A stretch of 64,000 nt of DNA from Paramecium tetraurelia. Lineage: Eukaryota; Ciliophora; Oligohymenophorea; Peniculida; Parameciidae. Below the pieces are notes generated by a model. It saw only the letters and a program-made list of their open reading frames with translations, was not told where the DNA came from and made no database searches. The stretch covers positions 312,118-376,117 of the forward strand of contig NW_001799244.1 in assembly GCF_000165425.1 (NCBI RefSeq), read 5' to 3'. Positions 47,366 through 59,154 of this stretch are shown in pieces. The stretch's first letter is position 1; every line of letters begins with the position of its first letter. Made by a program: the position numbers and the translations under genes.

Positions 47366-48561
47366 ATGCAAAAACTAGCCATCTTGACATTGATTGTTGC
47401 TCTTGCAGCTTCCAAATTCGTTGATACACACACAACCTTGGCTCAAATTGATGCTAATCCATTTGGAAATGTTGTGTTGTCAGCAATCAAGGCTCACTTG
47501 TAAGCTCAAACACCAGCCAACGAAGCTTAATATAGTTATTGAACGGTGTCGCTGCTGGATTATAATAAGATCAAAATGACCAGCGACCACACTTTTGAAC
47601 TTGACACAACAACCAACAACAGAGTAAGAATATTTATTAAGAATATCGTTAGATTGTGGAAGATTTGGAAAAGGAAATCTTGTATCACTAAAATCAAATC
47701 TCATCCAACACTTAATTGAGAGATGACACAATTGAAGCTTTGGCTGTTTCTGAAGAAGACATCAGAGTCACAATTCAAGACATCGCAACAAATGAATAAA
47801 CATATGCCAGAGAAGAAGCCACAAGAAACTAATAACACGAAACCTTTGTTGCTAAGGTCGCCGCTATTGATGACGTTATTGATGCCATTGATGAAGCTGC
47901 CAAATTAATTCAACACTTGAGTTTAGGTGCTTCATTCGTCTAAGTCAAATCAAAATTACGAAACAATTCACAAGAGACTCACAGACAACACCTCCCACTC
48001 CCAACTCTTACAAGTATTTAGCTTCTCTTATATCTTTCCTTTAGCCAGTCGTTGCTGCTCTTACAGAATTAGCCACTCACGGAGTCAACTAAAAGGCTTT
48101 AACCAAGATTGCTTAACTCTTGAGCGAAATCAGATAATAATTGGTCTCAGAAAAGGCTGCTAAAACTGTATTCATTCAATCCAATAATTAAGGACGTTGA
48201 AGATAGATAAGCTGCTCACTGGGCTGAATTCAGCGTTCATTTGAGTAACGAACACACCAGATTAGTCGAAAGAAAGGCCTAATTGGAAGTCTAAATCTAA
48301 GAATAAAAGGACACCATTTGAAGATGCTCAATCATGGATCGAATTCCACACCTTAGAAATTAGAAAACAGTGAAGAAAGACTTGCTGGATAATAAGCATG
48401 GTATGCAGTCTAATCAGAAATCTATGAAACTCAAACTGCTGGAAGAGGTATCATAGAAACTATAATCTAGAGCTGCATAAAACGAAATCGTTGACAGACT
48501 CTAAGAACACATCAGCGAGAAATTATCAACCACCGCTCAATTCATCAGCAAGAGAAATTGA
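47366..48561 (+). pseudogene. Trichocyst matrix protein gene with frame breaks
   Basis: Starts with signal peptide MQKLAILTLIVALAASKFVD and ends TTAQFISKRN at TGA 48559. The helical body is family-typical (RDDTIEALAVSEEDIRVTIQ, IDDVIDAIDEAAKLIQHLSL, PVVAALTELATHGVNQKALT, KDVEDRQAAHWAEFSVHLSN-like). Introns are clear at 47621-47649, 48013-48043, 48169-48194 and 48453-48477. The frame is broken near 47535 and 47575 (around LLNGVAAGLQQDQ), 47948, 48318 and 48367, most of them by a single extra base. High-expression codon bias persists. Either a recently inactivated member of this large family or erroneous sequence. Confidence 0.72.
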
Positions 48562-48664
48562 TTCATTAACATATACAATTATTGACAATTGTTCTACATT
48601 TAACAGTATTTCAATCTTCACTCTCTCTTTTTATTTCACTCCCCATCATTTTTAAATAATTTAT

Positions 48665-49526
48665 ATGAAATTTTTAGCTCTCATCTCAGGAGGCAAAGAT
48701 TCTGTTTATAATATCATTAGATGCGTCCAAGAAGGTCACGAACTTGTCCTATTAGTAAATCTATATCCCAAATGTATTTCTACTATTTAATCCAATTAGA
48801 AATCGGAATTGAATCCGATAGCTTCATGTATCAGAGTGTTGGCACTAATGCAATCCAAGCTATTGCTTAAGCCATGGACAAACCATTAATGACTAGAGAA
48901 ATATCAGGAACACCTAAAATTACTAATTTAGATTATCAAAGCAAAGAAGAAGAAAGAATAGGAGATGAAGTGGAAGATCTCTATCTCGTTTTAAAAGAAG
49001 CCCTCACCTAATACCCTGATATCAAGGGAGTCAGTTCTGGAGCCATTGCTTCCACCTATCAGAAATTAAGAGTTGAAGATTGGTAAATTCATCTATTATT
49101 GTTAGTTGTAATCGTTTAGGCTTAGCATCTCTTGCTTACTTATGGAATCAGGATTAGTTCTCTTTGTTGGATTAAATGCTACACAATAATATGAACATCA
49201 TTCTTATTAAAATTGCAGCCATGGGTTTGACTCAAAAGCATTTAGGCAAAACTATTCAAGAATTATATGATTATTTCAAAGAAATAGTAAGATAATACAA
49301 ATATTAATTTTAGAATAAAAAATTTGGTTTCCATCCTTGTGGAGAAGGTGGAGAATTCGAAAGTTTTGTACTCGATTGTCCACTTTATAAAAAAAGAATA
49401 CAAATGTAAATAATTCCTTTTATGTATCTTAGCAATGAAACTGAAGTTATATGCCATGAAGAAAACTCCTTTGCTCCAGTCTATTATCTTTTAATCAAAA
49501 AGTATGAATTGATTGAAAAAAATTGA
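48665..49526 (+). CDS. DPH6: Diphthine--ammonia ligase (DPH6)
   Basis: About 250 residues, four introns. Catalyses the last, ATP-dependent amidation making diphthamide on elongation factor 2. Seen: the PP-loop MKFLALISGGKDSVYNIIRC, SDSFMYQSVGTNAIQAIAQA, RIGDEVEDLYLVLKEAL, VSSGAIASTYQKLRVEDCNR with LGLASLAYLW across a 23-nt intron, and CGEGGEFESFVLDCPLYKKR. Length matches the single-domain archaeal and human form rather than yeast, which carries extra C-terminal domains. All substrate-binding blocks are in frame. Confidence 0.92.
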
Positions 49527-50515
49527 GTCTTGATGAATTTGTATTTAATTATTCATTATTATACCTATGAATTATACATTAGCTTAAGATTCAAAAATCA
49601 TGGTTATTTGAGATTATTTGTTTATATCATATAATTTCTATTGAGATTTACTTTTTTAATAAGAATTGAAATGTATTGGTATAACTAAGCTAATATTATT
49701 ATCTTTTTATTTTTGAGTTTTTTTATTTCAGACTTTCCTGAATTGAAGAGATCCTTAACTAAAAGCCTATAATTATTTAAAAAGATCGAGTTGTAACTAA
49801 TGAAAATATCAAATTTAAACTATAAAGAAATATTAATCCAAATAAAAATAATTACAAAATATTTATTAAATTAATAACTTTTTTAGTCTAATAGATGAAT
49901 TTTGGTTACATATTCAAAAATTATATCCAATTATCATATTCATTATAGAATGATAATTATTTGGATAATAGAGGTATTTCAAAATTGATTTTCAATATAT
50001 TACATTATAAACTATAGTTTAAATTATTATTTAGTCGAAATCTGCAATTCAGTAATATTTCTTAAACTGAGTGAAGGATTCTAAATCAAAATACTTACTT
50101 TTAGATTCTTTTGAAAACTAAAATTTTTAATTAAAGTTTGACATTAATGAAATTTGCAAGAGAATTCTTATGAAAGTTAAAATTGAAAGTCATAGAGACA
50201 GATGAGTAACGCATATATGGAGAAGAAGATGCGAATAATAGTCATTAATATTTATGCAGATGAATCTAAATAGATGAGGTAAAATTCAAGCTTGGTTCTC
50301 CTTTGCTATGAAAATAATTCGATAAAAACTTAGTCTATAAATTAAATTAATTTATAAGAAAATACTTTAGATAATGCGCAATTGAATATGAGCACTTTAA
50401 TTAATTAATACTAAGAATAATAAATAATTGATGAAAAGTCATGGTTCATCAAGTATATAAAGTTTTATATTAACTGTGAACCTATGTATTATTAAATATA
50501 TCTTTTTAACATTTG
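49527..50515. other. Spacer with weak ORFs, no firm gene
   Basis: Nearly 1 kb between DPH6 and PEPCK. Coding-like fragments appear in the plus strand: FPELKRSLTKSLQLFKKIEL near 49730, FDINEICKRILMKVKIESHR near 50135 and an ATG frame 50202-50516 (MSNAYMEKKMRIIVINIYAD, 104 codons) whose TGA overlaps the PEPCK ATG as TGATG. None is bounded convincingly. They could be remnants of a lost gene or chance. Confidence 0.35.
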
Positions 50516-52308
50516 ATGTTACACCATCTTTGGAAATACACCTACAACACTAGCAAAGCTCTACCCCTAGAATAAATAACGAGATGGGGACTGCACAATA
50601 CCACAGTTGTTAGAAATGCCAGTACTCCTGAATTGTATGAAATTGCTGCTATGGATCCACTTTCACCAGACCCAGAGACTAGACAAGGATCAATTTCAAG
50701 CACTGGAGCAATGGTGGCATATTCAGGAAGAAGAACAGGGTAATCAAGTGATTGATTAATTAATTTAGTCGATCACCAAAGGACAAGAGAATAGTCTTTG
50801 ATGAAGTAACTGAGTAAGAAATTTGGTGGGGAGATGTTAATATTCCAATTCCAAAGAAATCTCACAATTTATTGGAATAAATTGCCCTTTAGTTCCTGAA
50901 CACAAGACCTAGAGTAAGAATATAGTTTAAATGAATATAGTTATTTGTGGTTGATGGATATGCAGGATGGGATCCTCATAGTCGTCTTAGAATTCGAGTT
51001 TTTTGTACTAGAGCTTATCATGCATTATTTATGTAAAATATGCTCATAATTCCAACAACTGAAGAATTGAAGAGAGATTTCAGTGACGATGTTGATTTTC
51101 ACATTTTCAATGCTGGTCCAATGTCAGCACCAAAATTAGTTTAAGGTGTAGGTTCAGAGACTTGTGTTTCTGTCAATCTCACAGACAAAAAGATGGTCAT
51201 TATGGGAACTTAATACGCAGGAGAAATGAAGAAGGGAGTATTTGGAGTTACCCATTATATGCTGCCTAAATAAGGAATCCTCACTCTTCATAGCTCTGCC
51301 AATGAGGGTATGAATGGAGATGTAACATTATTATTTGGATTGAGTGGAACTGGTAAAACTACTCTAAGTGCAGATCCTAAAAGAAAATTGATTGGAGATG
51401 ATGAGCACGGATGGTCTGATCAAGGTATTTTCAATATTGAAGGTGGATGTTATGCTAAATGTGTAGATTTGAGTTAGGAAAAGGAACCTGAAATTTTTAA
51501 TGCTGTTAAGTAAAATTCATAATAATTTCTAGGTTTGGAGCGGTTTTAGAAAATGTGGAATTTATTAATAAAGAATCTAGAGTAGTCGATTATCATAACA
51601 TTTCCATTACTGAAAATACCAGAGTCTCCTACCCTTTAGACTTTATTCCCGGAGCCAAAAATCCTGCTGTTGGTAGTCACCCCAAGAATATCTTTTTCCT
51701 TACCTGTGATGCTTATGGTGTTTTACCACCTGTATCCTTATTGACTCCTGAATAGGCCATGTATCATTTCATTTCAGGATACACAGCAAAGGTATTGTAT
51801 TGATTCTAATCCCATTAGGTTGCTGGTACTGAAATGGGAGTCAAGGAACCAGTTGCAACTTTTTCAGCATGTTTTGGTGAAGCCTTCTTACCATTACATC
51901 CAACTGTTTATGCCACTATGTTAGCTGCAAAAATGAAAGAACATGGAACCAAATGTTGGTTAATCAATACTGGATGGTCAGGTGGAAAATATGGTATTGG
52001 AAAAAGAATGTCTCTCAAAAACACAAGAGCTATTATTGATGCTATTCATAGTGGAGAATTAGCCAATGCAGAATTTGAAAATTTTGAGGTCTTCAATCTC
52101 CAAATTCCAAAGAGAGCTACTGGAGTGCCAGATTAAATTCTCCATCCAAAAAATACTTGGATGTATATAAAAATCATAAATTTTTAATAGAAACAAAAGT
52201 GAATTTGACAGAACATTATAAAATCTAGGGGAAAAGTTCAAGAAGAATTTTTAAAAGTATCAAAGCAAAGCTTCTCAAGAAGTTATAAATGCTGGACCAA
52301 AAATCTGA
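50516..52308 (+). CDS. Phosphoenolpyruvate carboxykinase (ATP type)
   Basis: About 545 residues, five introns of 23-29 nt. Converts oxaloacetate and ATP to phosphoenolpyruvate, the entry step of gluconeogenesis. Motifs: GRRTGRSPKDKR (across the first intron), [40 protein letters not shown], kinase-1 loop [20 protein letters not shown], kinase-2 [40 protein letters not shown], and [20 protein letters not shown]. This is the ATP-dependent form of bacteria, plants and many protists, not the GTP form of animals. A 12-residue lead before [13 protein letters not shown] may be a short targeting peptide. Complete and in frame. Confidence 0.95.
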
Positions 52309-52520
52309 GTAAATGTTAAAAAGATTTATTAAAATATATTAATTTCTTCATTCGATTTTTAATGGAAGGTCTGTTTATAAATGATAAACTGTTTAAATAT
52401 TTTTAGTTTAAGAGTATAAAAGATAATTAAAAATGATTAATTAAATTAATTTAAAAATAAAATAATTATAATATGTAGCGTTTTTTGTTTAAAAATTTTA
52501 ATTTTAACACAAACCAAAAT

Positions 52521-52786
52521 ATGCCTGCAAAAACTAAATAGAAAGAAACCAAAGGGTCATAAGTTAATTTAGAATAGTTTGTTTTTTAATGTTCTTTTTA
52601 TTTTAGATATAAATCACATCATCTGTAAGAACTCTTATTTGATCATAGGATGAGGTTAAGGATAAGTCAGGTATTAAGGTATGTAATATGGTTAAATGGA
52701 TTACATAGGCTAGCTTATAAGGTTTTGTTAGATGCAGAATATAAAAACAGGTTATGGAGCACAAAATGATCCCTGAATACTAATGA
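52521..52786 (+). CDS. Small protein with three introns, function unknown
   Basis: Only about 60 residues, but its three introns (26, 24 and 30 nt, each GT...TAG) are removable in frame, which argues for a real gene too short for ORF finders. Predicted product: MPAKTKQKETKGSQ, then DEVKDKSGIKASLQGFVRCR and IQKQVMEHKMIPEYQ. Basic and soluble. No family recognised. Confidence 0.5.
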
Positions 52787-53090
52787 TTTTTACTTAAAAT
52801 TGATTGATTGAACTGAATTCAGAATGATTTTGATTTAGATTTTAATAAACTTATATAGATTAGTTCTCTTATTAGACATTCTACACATTAGTTTTAGGTT
52901 GATCGAATTCATACTAAGAATCTAATTTAAGGTTTTTTGCGTTTAGAAGTTTGGATTCCAGTTTAGAAATTTTTTAATTTTGTACAGTTACATTATTAGG
53001 GATGGTTAATTTGCTGTTGTTTTCAGCAACAAAGACATCTTACTAAGAATTCTTCCTTGAAGAATAATTCTTCATCTGAGTCATGTAATT
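52787..53090. other. Intergenic between convergent genes
   Basis: About 300 bp of AT-rich sequence between the stop of the small gene and the stop of the Myb gene. Nothing recognised. Confidence 0.5.
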
Positions 53091-53774
53091 ATTGCTAATT
53101 ATTTTTTATATATTTACTTCATGACAAATAATTGGTTCAGCATAGATTTTATATAGACGACATCGCTTTCTTAGAGCTATTTGAGTTCTTCTTTTTCTTT
53201 GTACCTGTATTGCTTGATAAGTTATTAAAATTCTGTTTTCATTTTCTCATCTATATTGAATCTTTTAAAAGAATTATCTCTGCTGTAAATTACTCCAAGG
53301 ACACTAGGTTTAATTTATTTTAATAAATCCGATGCTAAACGATAATATCTAAACAAATACATTAATCCAAACCAACTGCCTTACTGAGTCTACGTAAGAC
53401 TTTCCTCAGAGTGGCATAAAAATAATTTTTGCATAACAAATCAGAACGACCAGGCATTTATGCTGCAATTCTAGCCCAGCTATTACCACAAGATAGTTAA
53501 AGATTGAATAAGTTTTCTTCCTCTTCCTAAGTCCAATTACTTTTATTCAAATCGGGGTTAAGAATATTCTAGTATCGTTCTCTGCAAGCAGCAGAAGAAC
53601 GAACTTTTAAGGGGTTTTTCCCTAAAGATTGAAGTTCACGTGCAATATGATTCCAAGATGTACAGCCATGAAGTTTAATAAGTTCTAATAAAAGTTTGTC
53701 TTCCTAAAGAATCGTAAGCAAAAGTTTACTTGATAGGACCAGCTCTATCTAGTTTCTGATTATTTAGATTACAT
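53091..53774 (-). CDS. Two-repeat Myb-like DNA-binding protein
   Basis: About 205 residues, two 26-nt introns. Repeat 1: SWSYQEDKLLLELIKLHGCT followed by SWNHIARELQ and VRSSAACRERYQNILNPDL. Repeat 2: NWTQEEEENLFNLQLSCGNS followed by WARIAAQMPGRSDLLCKNYF and YATLRKVLRRL. The Trp residues spaced ~19 apart and the recognition helices are those of R2R3-type Myb proteins (nuclear). The C-terminal ~70 residues are helical (FQQLIKQYRYKEKEELKQLQ). A Myb/SANT transcription or chromatin factor; target unknown. Confidence 0.85.
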
Positions 53775-53802
53775 TGTTGCTAAGTAACTAGGCAAGCTTA
53801 TT

Positions 53803-54364
53803 TCAAAATAAGATATATAATTTATATTAAATGAAAATTTTGGTAATCATACTAAAATATTAAATATTAATATCATTCTTTAATGCTGGATTCATAGTAT
53901 TTTAAATGAAACACCACTTTAACATCTTCAACAATAATCTCTCTGCTTCACTCATTAAAGCTTTCAGACTTTCGATTCTCAATATTATTATCTAAAATAT
54001 AAAATAATAACTCAAAAATTTAATAATCAAATAGCCTCACTAATTATACCAAAAGATGAATTAATTATATATTCCTATTAATTTTTAAATTTCAACAATC
54101 AGTACTATTTTTAGAATAATCTATAATTTGCAATTCCATCATGAAGCTCCCTAAAGTGTTTGTCAACTCTTTCCACTCTTTCGCTTTTATAAGCAGAATC
54201 AAATTAATTTTATATAAAAAATAAATAATTAATTTCCTGTCATTCAAAATATTATTCCCAAACGCAATTAACTAGTGTCTGAATGTAAATCTTCTCATTT
54301 TTTGACCAATACAAAGTTCTATAATCAAGATCTCTTCCTTTTCAAGTTTACTTATTTTTATCAT
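53803..54364 (-). CDS. Hypothetical helical protein, exon structure unclear
   Basis: The frame from ATG 54364 gives MIKISKLEKEEILIIELCIG and MRRFTFRHQLIAFGNNILND, then KAKEWKELTNTLGSFMMELQ. A C-terminal frame ending at TGA 53805 gives RIESLKALMSEAERLLLKML and WCFIQNTMNPALKNDINIQY. Between them (54000-54110) the introns could not be settled. No domain recognised. Located 28 bp upstream of the Myb start on the same strand. Confidence 0.42.
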
Positions 54365-54510
54365 AAAATGGTGATCATTAGAAGTAATAATTAAGGATTA
54401 ATTTTATACAGAATTATGTATTTGGAAGATCTAATAAAAAAGTATATTAAAATATTAGACATATTAAATTTTTGAGAATATATATTTTATAATGATAAAT
54501 TATAGTGCCT

Positions 54511-55911
54511 TCATTTTTATGGATAAAATACTAGTTCTTTGAGATGACCCTTGATTTTTCCAGCTTCATCTTCTATTTATTAATGTAGTTGTTCAATCCT
54601 AAATACAAATTGTTCTTGCTAATATATTATCTTCTATTCGAATCCATTGCTTTCATTATGATTAGATGATTAGGTGAAATTGTGTTTTATGGCATATTTA
54701 ATAAAATCATTAGCCTAACAATATAGTAAGTCTTTTTCAGAGAAAACTTATTCTTTAAAAGTCTTCAAGGAAATTAATTTAATATTGTTCTAAGCTACAA
54801 TCTTATGAATTTGCAATTGTAATTGTTATAACTTCTATTCAGAACCTGGATCCTCTTTCAATAATGAAGATACTTTCTCCCAAGCATTTTCAAATTATGA
54901 TGAAGTAGATTCAAATAATTCAAATTAGTCGCTTAGTTGTTGAAGTTTCATTTAAGTGCTAATATTAATCTAGCAATATTTACTGTTCAATTAATTTAAT
55001 CATCTATTAACCAGGACCGAACATTATTGTTTCATCTGGAAATCCGTAGTCTGCATGATCCCTGACATCCTTTTTGTCTTCATCAACTGTGCTTTCCTAA
55101 ATAACATTATTTCTTACCAACCATGCCCAAAATATTTCTTGATGTCTATGCATTGAAGTTTCAAATTCTAAAAATTACATAATCTCCTTCAAATTTGCTA
55201 TAATTTCATTTAATTAATCTGGATCCGAGAGACTGAGCAATTGATCGACTGTAAAATCCTTTAAATTCATTTATTATACTATTTTATCAATCTGTTTTTA
55301 TCGTATATTCAATATACCTGGGTTTATTGGGCTTCCTTTCTTTTGAATAAGCAGGAAAGTTATTTGAATTGATGTCTAATTATTCTATTTAGATTTTCAA
55401 AATCCTTCACTTAATTACCCTCGCTTACAAATCTTAGAGTCGAAATCTCTACTTCCTGTTCTTTTGTCTTATTAACTAACTTTATTTTCAAATTGGCCAC
55501 CCTTTTTTCGATTAACCTTTTGTATTTCTCAAAAATATCTGATTCAGCCAATATTTGTCCAACAACTAAAAGCAAATCTCGACTTGATGAATAATCCATT
55601 CCAGGCTTGCCATTTTTGTAGATTATAAATGGTGAATTTCTTAATGCAAGTAAGATGATCTCCAATCCATCAGGGTCTGTATGTGTATTGGTAATCTCAT
55701 TTAATTTATATTCGAAATCGAATAAATCTAATATGAGTAAGTTATGCATAATGCTTGAGATTGGCTTAATCTAATAAAAAGATTAAGTCATAGTTACTGC
55801 TTCAGAGAGATTATGTTTTGCTTGTCTGAAGGTGTTGGGATCGATATTATTGATCCCAAAAGCTTATAAGATATTGCAGATCGCTTAAATGGTTTCCTTT
55901 ACGGTTTACAT
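54511..55911 (-). CDS. TEDC1-like protein (tubulin epsilon/delta complex)
   Basis: About 445 residues, introns near 55322-55297 (26 nt) and 54990-54966 (25 nt). N-terminal part: MQTVKETIQAICNILQAFGI, NIDPNTFRQAKHNLSEA, and GMDYSSSRDLLLVVGQILAE. This order (Phe-Arg-x-Ala-Lys, then Ser-Arg-[DE]-Leu-Leu-Leu about 90 residues later) resembles TEDC1, which works with delta- and epsilon-tubulin in making stable triplet centrioles. A later HRHQEIFWAWLVRN fits the conserved Trp-rich helix. The C-terminal half is coiled coil. Proposed by eye from a few blocks; a generic coiled-coil protein is the alternative. It would fit a genome with thousands of basal bodies. Confidence 0.6.
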
Positions 55912-55961
55912 ATATTTTTATGTATTTGATAAAAATTATTAATAATTATTTAGTATTATTA

Positions 55962-57514
55962 ATGGAACCTCCTAATTGTAAGTCTTACTTTACATCTTAG
56001 AAATACCAAAATCTGTAATGGAAGGATTCGATAATATCTTGTTGACTCAGACCTCCTTTATGCCTTAAAAAAAGAAGGTGTTTTTAGAAGACAATATAAA
56101 ACATGGGAAAGAAATCGATAGAGATTACAATAAATTATAGGATATTCTTGATGTAAAAGTAAATGATGGAATAGGCAGAATTTATAAGGGAAGATTGATA
56201 AGATTATCAAATCATAAGAGGATGACTTTATGATCGCTTATAGGGAATAAATGACAGATGTGCAGAAGGAGTTGAAGAATATGAAGAGAAAAATTGACGA
56301 GGAGGCTTTGAGGTAGAAGGCAGATGAGAAAAAGAGAATTCTGGAGGAGGAGAGAGATTATTTTAAGGAAGAAGCCCTAAGATTGGACAAATTATGTTAG
56401 GAATAATTGAGAACTATTGAAGAACTCAAGTTTAAATTGAAAATTACATTAGAAGAAAAGCAATATTATGAAGGTTTTGTAATAGGTATAAGTTGGAATA
56501 ATTAATTAGATTCCAAAAAGGAAAATAAAGCATTAAAATATGAGTTGTTGTATTTGTACAAGCAAAAGAGTGAGGAACAAAAAGCAGGAGCAAAGGTAAG
56601 TTAAGTTGTAGATGTTGGACACAGAAATAATATGAAGAAGATACTTGAAATCAGACCAGACATGAGACCAATGACTTAGGATGGCACTCATGTAAGTTCA
56701 ACAAAAGATGAAATTGGTGAAGGATCAAAAAGGGGGTTTTCATCAGTGAAGAAAACTGTGAAAACTCAATTGTCCACAAAGTTTTAGGATTAAGGTTCTT
56801 CATTACATGATTTCTATAAGAGAGATTTATCATCATAGTAGTAAAGCAGATAAAATCAAGACATGTAATAGGTATTAAATGCATAATATTAGATTGAAGA
56901 AATTTCCAAAAGTAATGTAATCTAAGATTTGAAGTAGCAGTTGCAGAAAGAAAAATAATTGACTTAGTAATTGAAAGTCGAACTATCATAATAGAATTGT
57001 TAGAGAGGAGAGCTTGAATAAATTTTATTGGAATGTGTTGCTGAAAAGAAGAAAGAAGTTCATTCTCGTTAATGCTTGCAAAAATAGGTATTGAATCATA
57101 GATATTTGGATGTATTGAATCAGGATGGAGACACAAATTTTTCACAATTTACTCACACTGATAAAATGTATTTACAAATTTAAGTTTAGTGCTTTGTTGA
57201 GAAAATATATTGAAAGTGAAGAATTTTTCGATTAGTTATATTCAATAACCTTCAACACTTAATTTTCAATCTCATCATCACTAAAATTAAATGAGAAATG
57301 GAAAATGGATGCAGATGAAGCAAATAAAAAGTTCAATCATTTTAAAACCTTTAAATTTAAACACATTACAAGTTAACGTAATTTATACTATTTTATGATC
57401 TTAGCAATATTAAAAACATCCCTTGTTAAGAAGAATGAAAGAGAAATAATATCCATATCTAATAATTTCACTGAAAAAACAAAGGGGTTAATTGATAAAA
57501 TAATTAAAAATTGA
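55962..57514 (+). CDS. Coiled-coil protein, possibly ciliary
   Basis: About 490 residues, three introns (23, 20 and 22 nt). After a short lead (MEGFDNILLTQTSFMPQKKK) the centre is a charged coiled coil: FMIAYREQMTDVQKELKNMK, RILEEERDYFKEEALRLDKL and LKFKLKITLEEKQYYEGFVI. Then a Gln/Ser-rich linker, a second coil (KSNVIQDLKQQLQKEKQLTQ) and a helical C-terminus (ALLRKYIESEEFFDQLYSIT). The EEERDYFKEEALRLDKLC block looks like those of axonemal coiled-coil proteins, but no orthologue is named. Divergent from the TEDC1-like gene, 50 bp apart. Confidence 0.68.
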
Positions 57515-57556
57515 AATTGAAATTTGAATTATGTATTATTTATTGATATGTAAGAT

Positions 57557-59010
57557 TCAATTCGATTGGGTAACTAAATTGTAATTAGTAACTTCATTAT
57601 GAATTACTTCCCAATTACCTAATTTTAATTTACTATAATTTTATAAGTTCTTTTCGATTGGCTTGTTTCTTTCTTCGTTTAAATAGATAACTAAATCAAG
57701 TGTTTGATGTATCACTGGGGGAATAACTGCAGCTTAGGTAGTAGTATCTATATGGTATCATATTGAATACCGAGGAATAATGCAGGATTGGTGTTCATCT
57801 CAATTAGGTACACTTTTAAATTGGTATCAATCATAATATCACAACCCATCAACTCAAAAGTTCCAATTCGTTTTTCAAATTTATCACTTGAACATCTAAT
57901 GATATGGGCGAAGATCTTTTTCATCTATAAATATATTAATTCAATCCTTTCTTAAGTAACATTCTTTTTATCTTTTAAATATTACTAGGAATCTTAAAAA
58001 AATCTTTTACTTCGAATTATTGCATAGACCAAATAGTTGATTCTTTTGATTGATTGAAGGAGGGATGCTTCTTTTATATGGCAGCATTGGTTAAATGTTT
58101 ATATCTATTTTTTTCATCATCCATATCTTCAACGTTATATTTATCCACCGATAATCGTAGATAGCCATGTTGAAATAGTACAAATAACGGCCGAGTTGTG
58201 GCAATCAAAACATAACATCGAATGTCAAACTTTCTGCCCTCCAAAAGTAATGGATTCTCAATATATCTTTGAACAATACACTTTCTCAAATTGGGAGTAA
58301 AAATCCCATTTTATAAAAATCCTTTTTAAGCTTTTATTTAATTTGAGATTTATTTTAATCTAAATCATATAAACTCTACTTTAAAAATTCCTATTTCAGT
58401 TTTTTAGCATTCGAACAGAGCTTGATACCTCGTCCACAATTGAAGTAGGTTGGTTTAATTATCCAAACAGCCGAATTATCTGTCTTCAGGAATTAGTCTT
58501 CTTCAAGGCTCAATTGTTCTGAAGTCAAGTCGATTCTATAGGTTTCAGGGAAGAAATGACTTGAACTAAATTGCAATTCTGATTTAAATATTGTATCTAT
58601 ACATTATTTTGATCTTTCGTATTCCTTCATAGTCTAAATGATCAACTATTTGGATGTCAGAATCATATGATTAGGTAAGTGGTTGATTATTTATTGTCCT
58701 TCCTTAAACAATTAAAATTAAATTTCAGAATTGGTTTACACCCATTTTAAATAGAAATCGTTATTAGTCTTGCTTATCTCTTAATCCAACTATTTCCACC
58801 CTCTAAATATTGATTAATGCAATAAGTGTACTGAAGTTATGATAAATAATTTGCGATCAATTTGCCATTGTTCCCAGGACCTACGTAAAATTGTCTCACA
58901 CAAACTGTCTTCTTATTTAAAGATTTCTTCTTAATATCCTCAGTTTAAGCCCTGATTTTCTTAGAACTCTAACTCTTTTTCAATTTACGACCTCTCTATG
59001 TTTATTACAT
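57557..59010 (-). CDS. Tubulin--tyrosine ligase-like (TTLL) enzyme
   Basis: About 445 residues, several introns. ATP-grasp ligase that adds glutamate or glycine to tubulin tails on ciliary and cortical microtubules. Seen: VRQFYVGPGNNGKLIANYLS, ISKTNNDFYLKWVQTNSEIQ, INHLPNHMILTSKQLIIQTM, nucleotide-binding AVWIIKPTYFNCGRGIKLCS, VQRYIENPLLLEGRKFDIRC with YVLIATTRPLF, the metal-site region YKHLTNAAIQ, and FELMGCDIMIDTNLKVYLIE with MNTNPAL. The metal-binding Glu and Asn of IEMNTNP are kept, so it should be active. The precise TTLL type (ligase or polymodifier) is not decided. Confidence 0.9.
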
Positions 59011-59154
59011 ATTTTGTGATAATAAATAAAATTATAATAAAAATAGACTTCCATCCTCCAATGTAATTTAAGTGTGCAGAATATTTAAAGGAAGCTGTAT
59101 TTATTCATTCCAATATAGGTGAACACAAATATTGAGTAAATTCGATTTTCATTT

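Noticed and set aside
48440-48490. A frame break at the last intron of the 47366 trichocyst gene
   Set aside because: Ending the intron two bases later (CTAGAG) gives a 25-nt intron and keeps the frame.
55269-55411. Two separate genes meeting near 55300
   Set aside because: A 26-nt intron (55297-55322) joins the frames, giving one TEDC1-like gene from 55911 to 54511.
56651-57145. 164-residue minus-strand ORF
   Set aside because: Antisense to the coiled-coil gene 55962-57514; composition (Ile/Phe/Ser-rich) fits a reverse reading of Lys/Glu/Asn codons.
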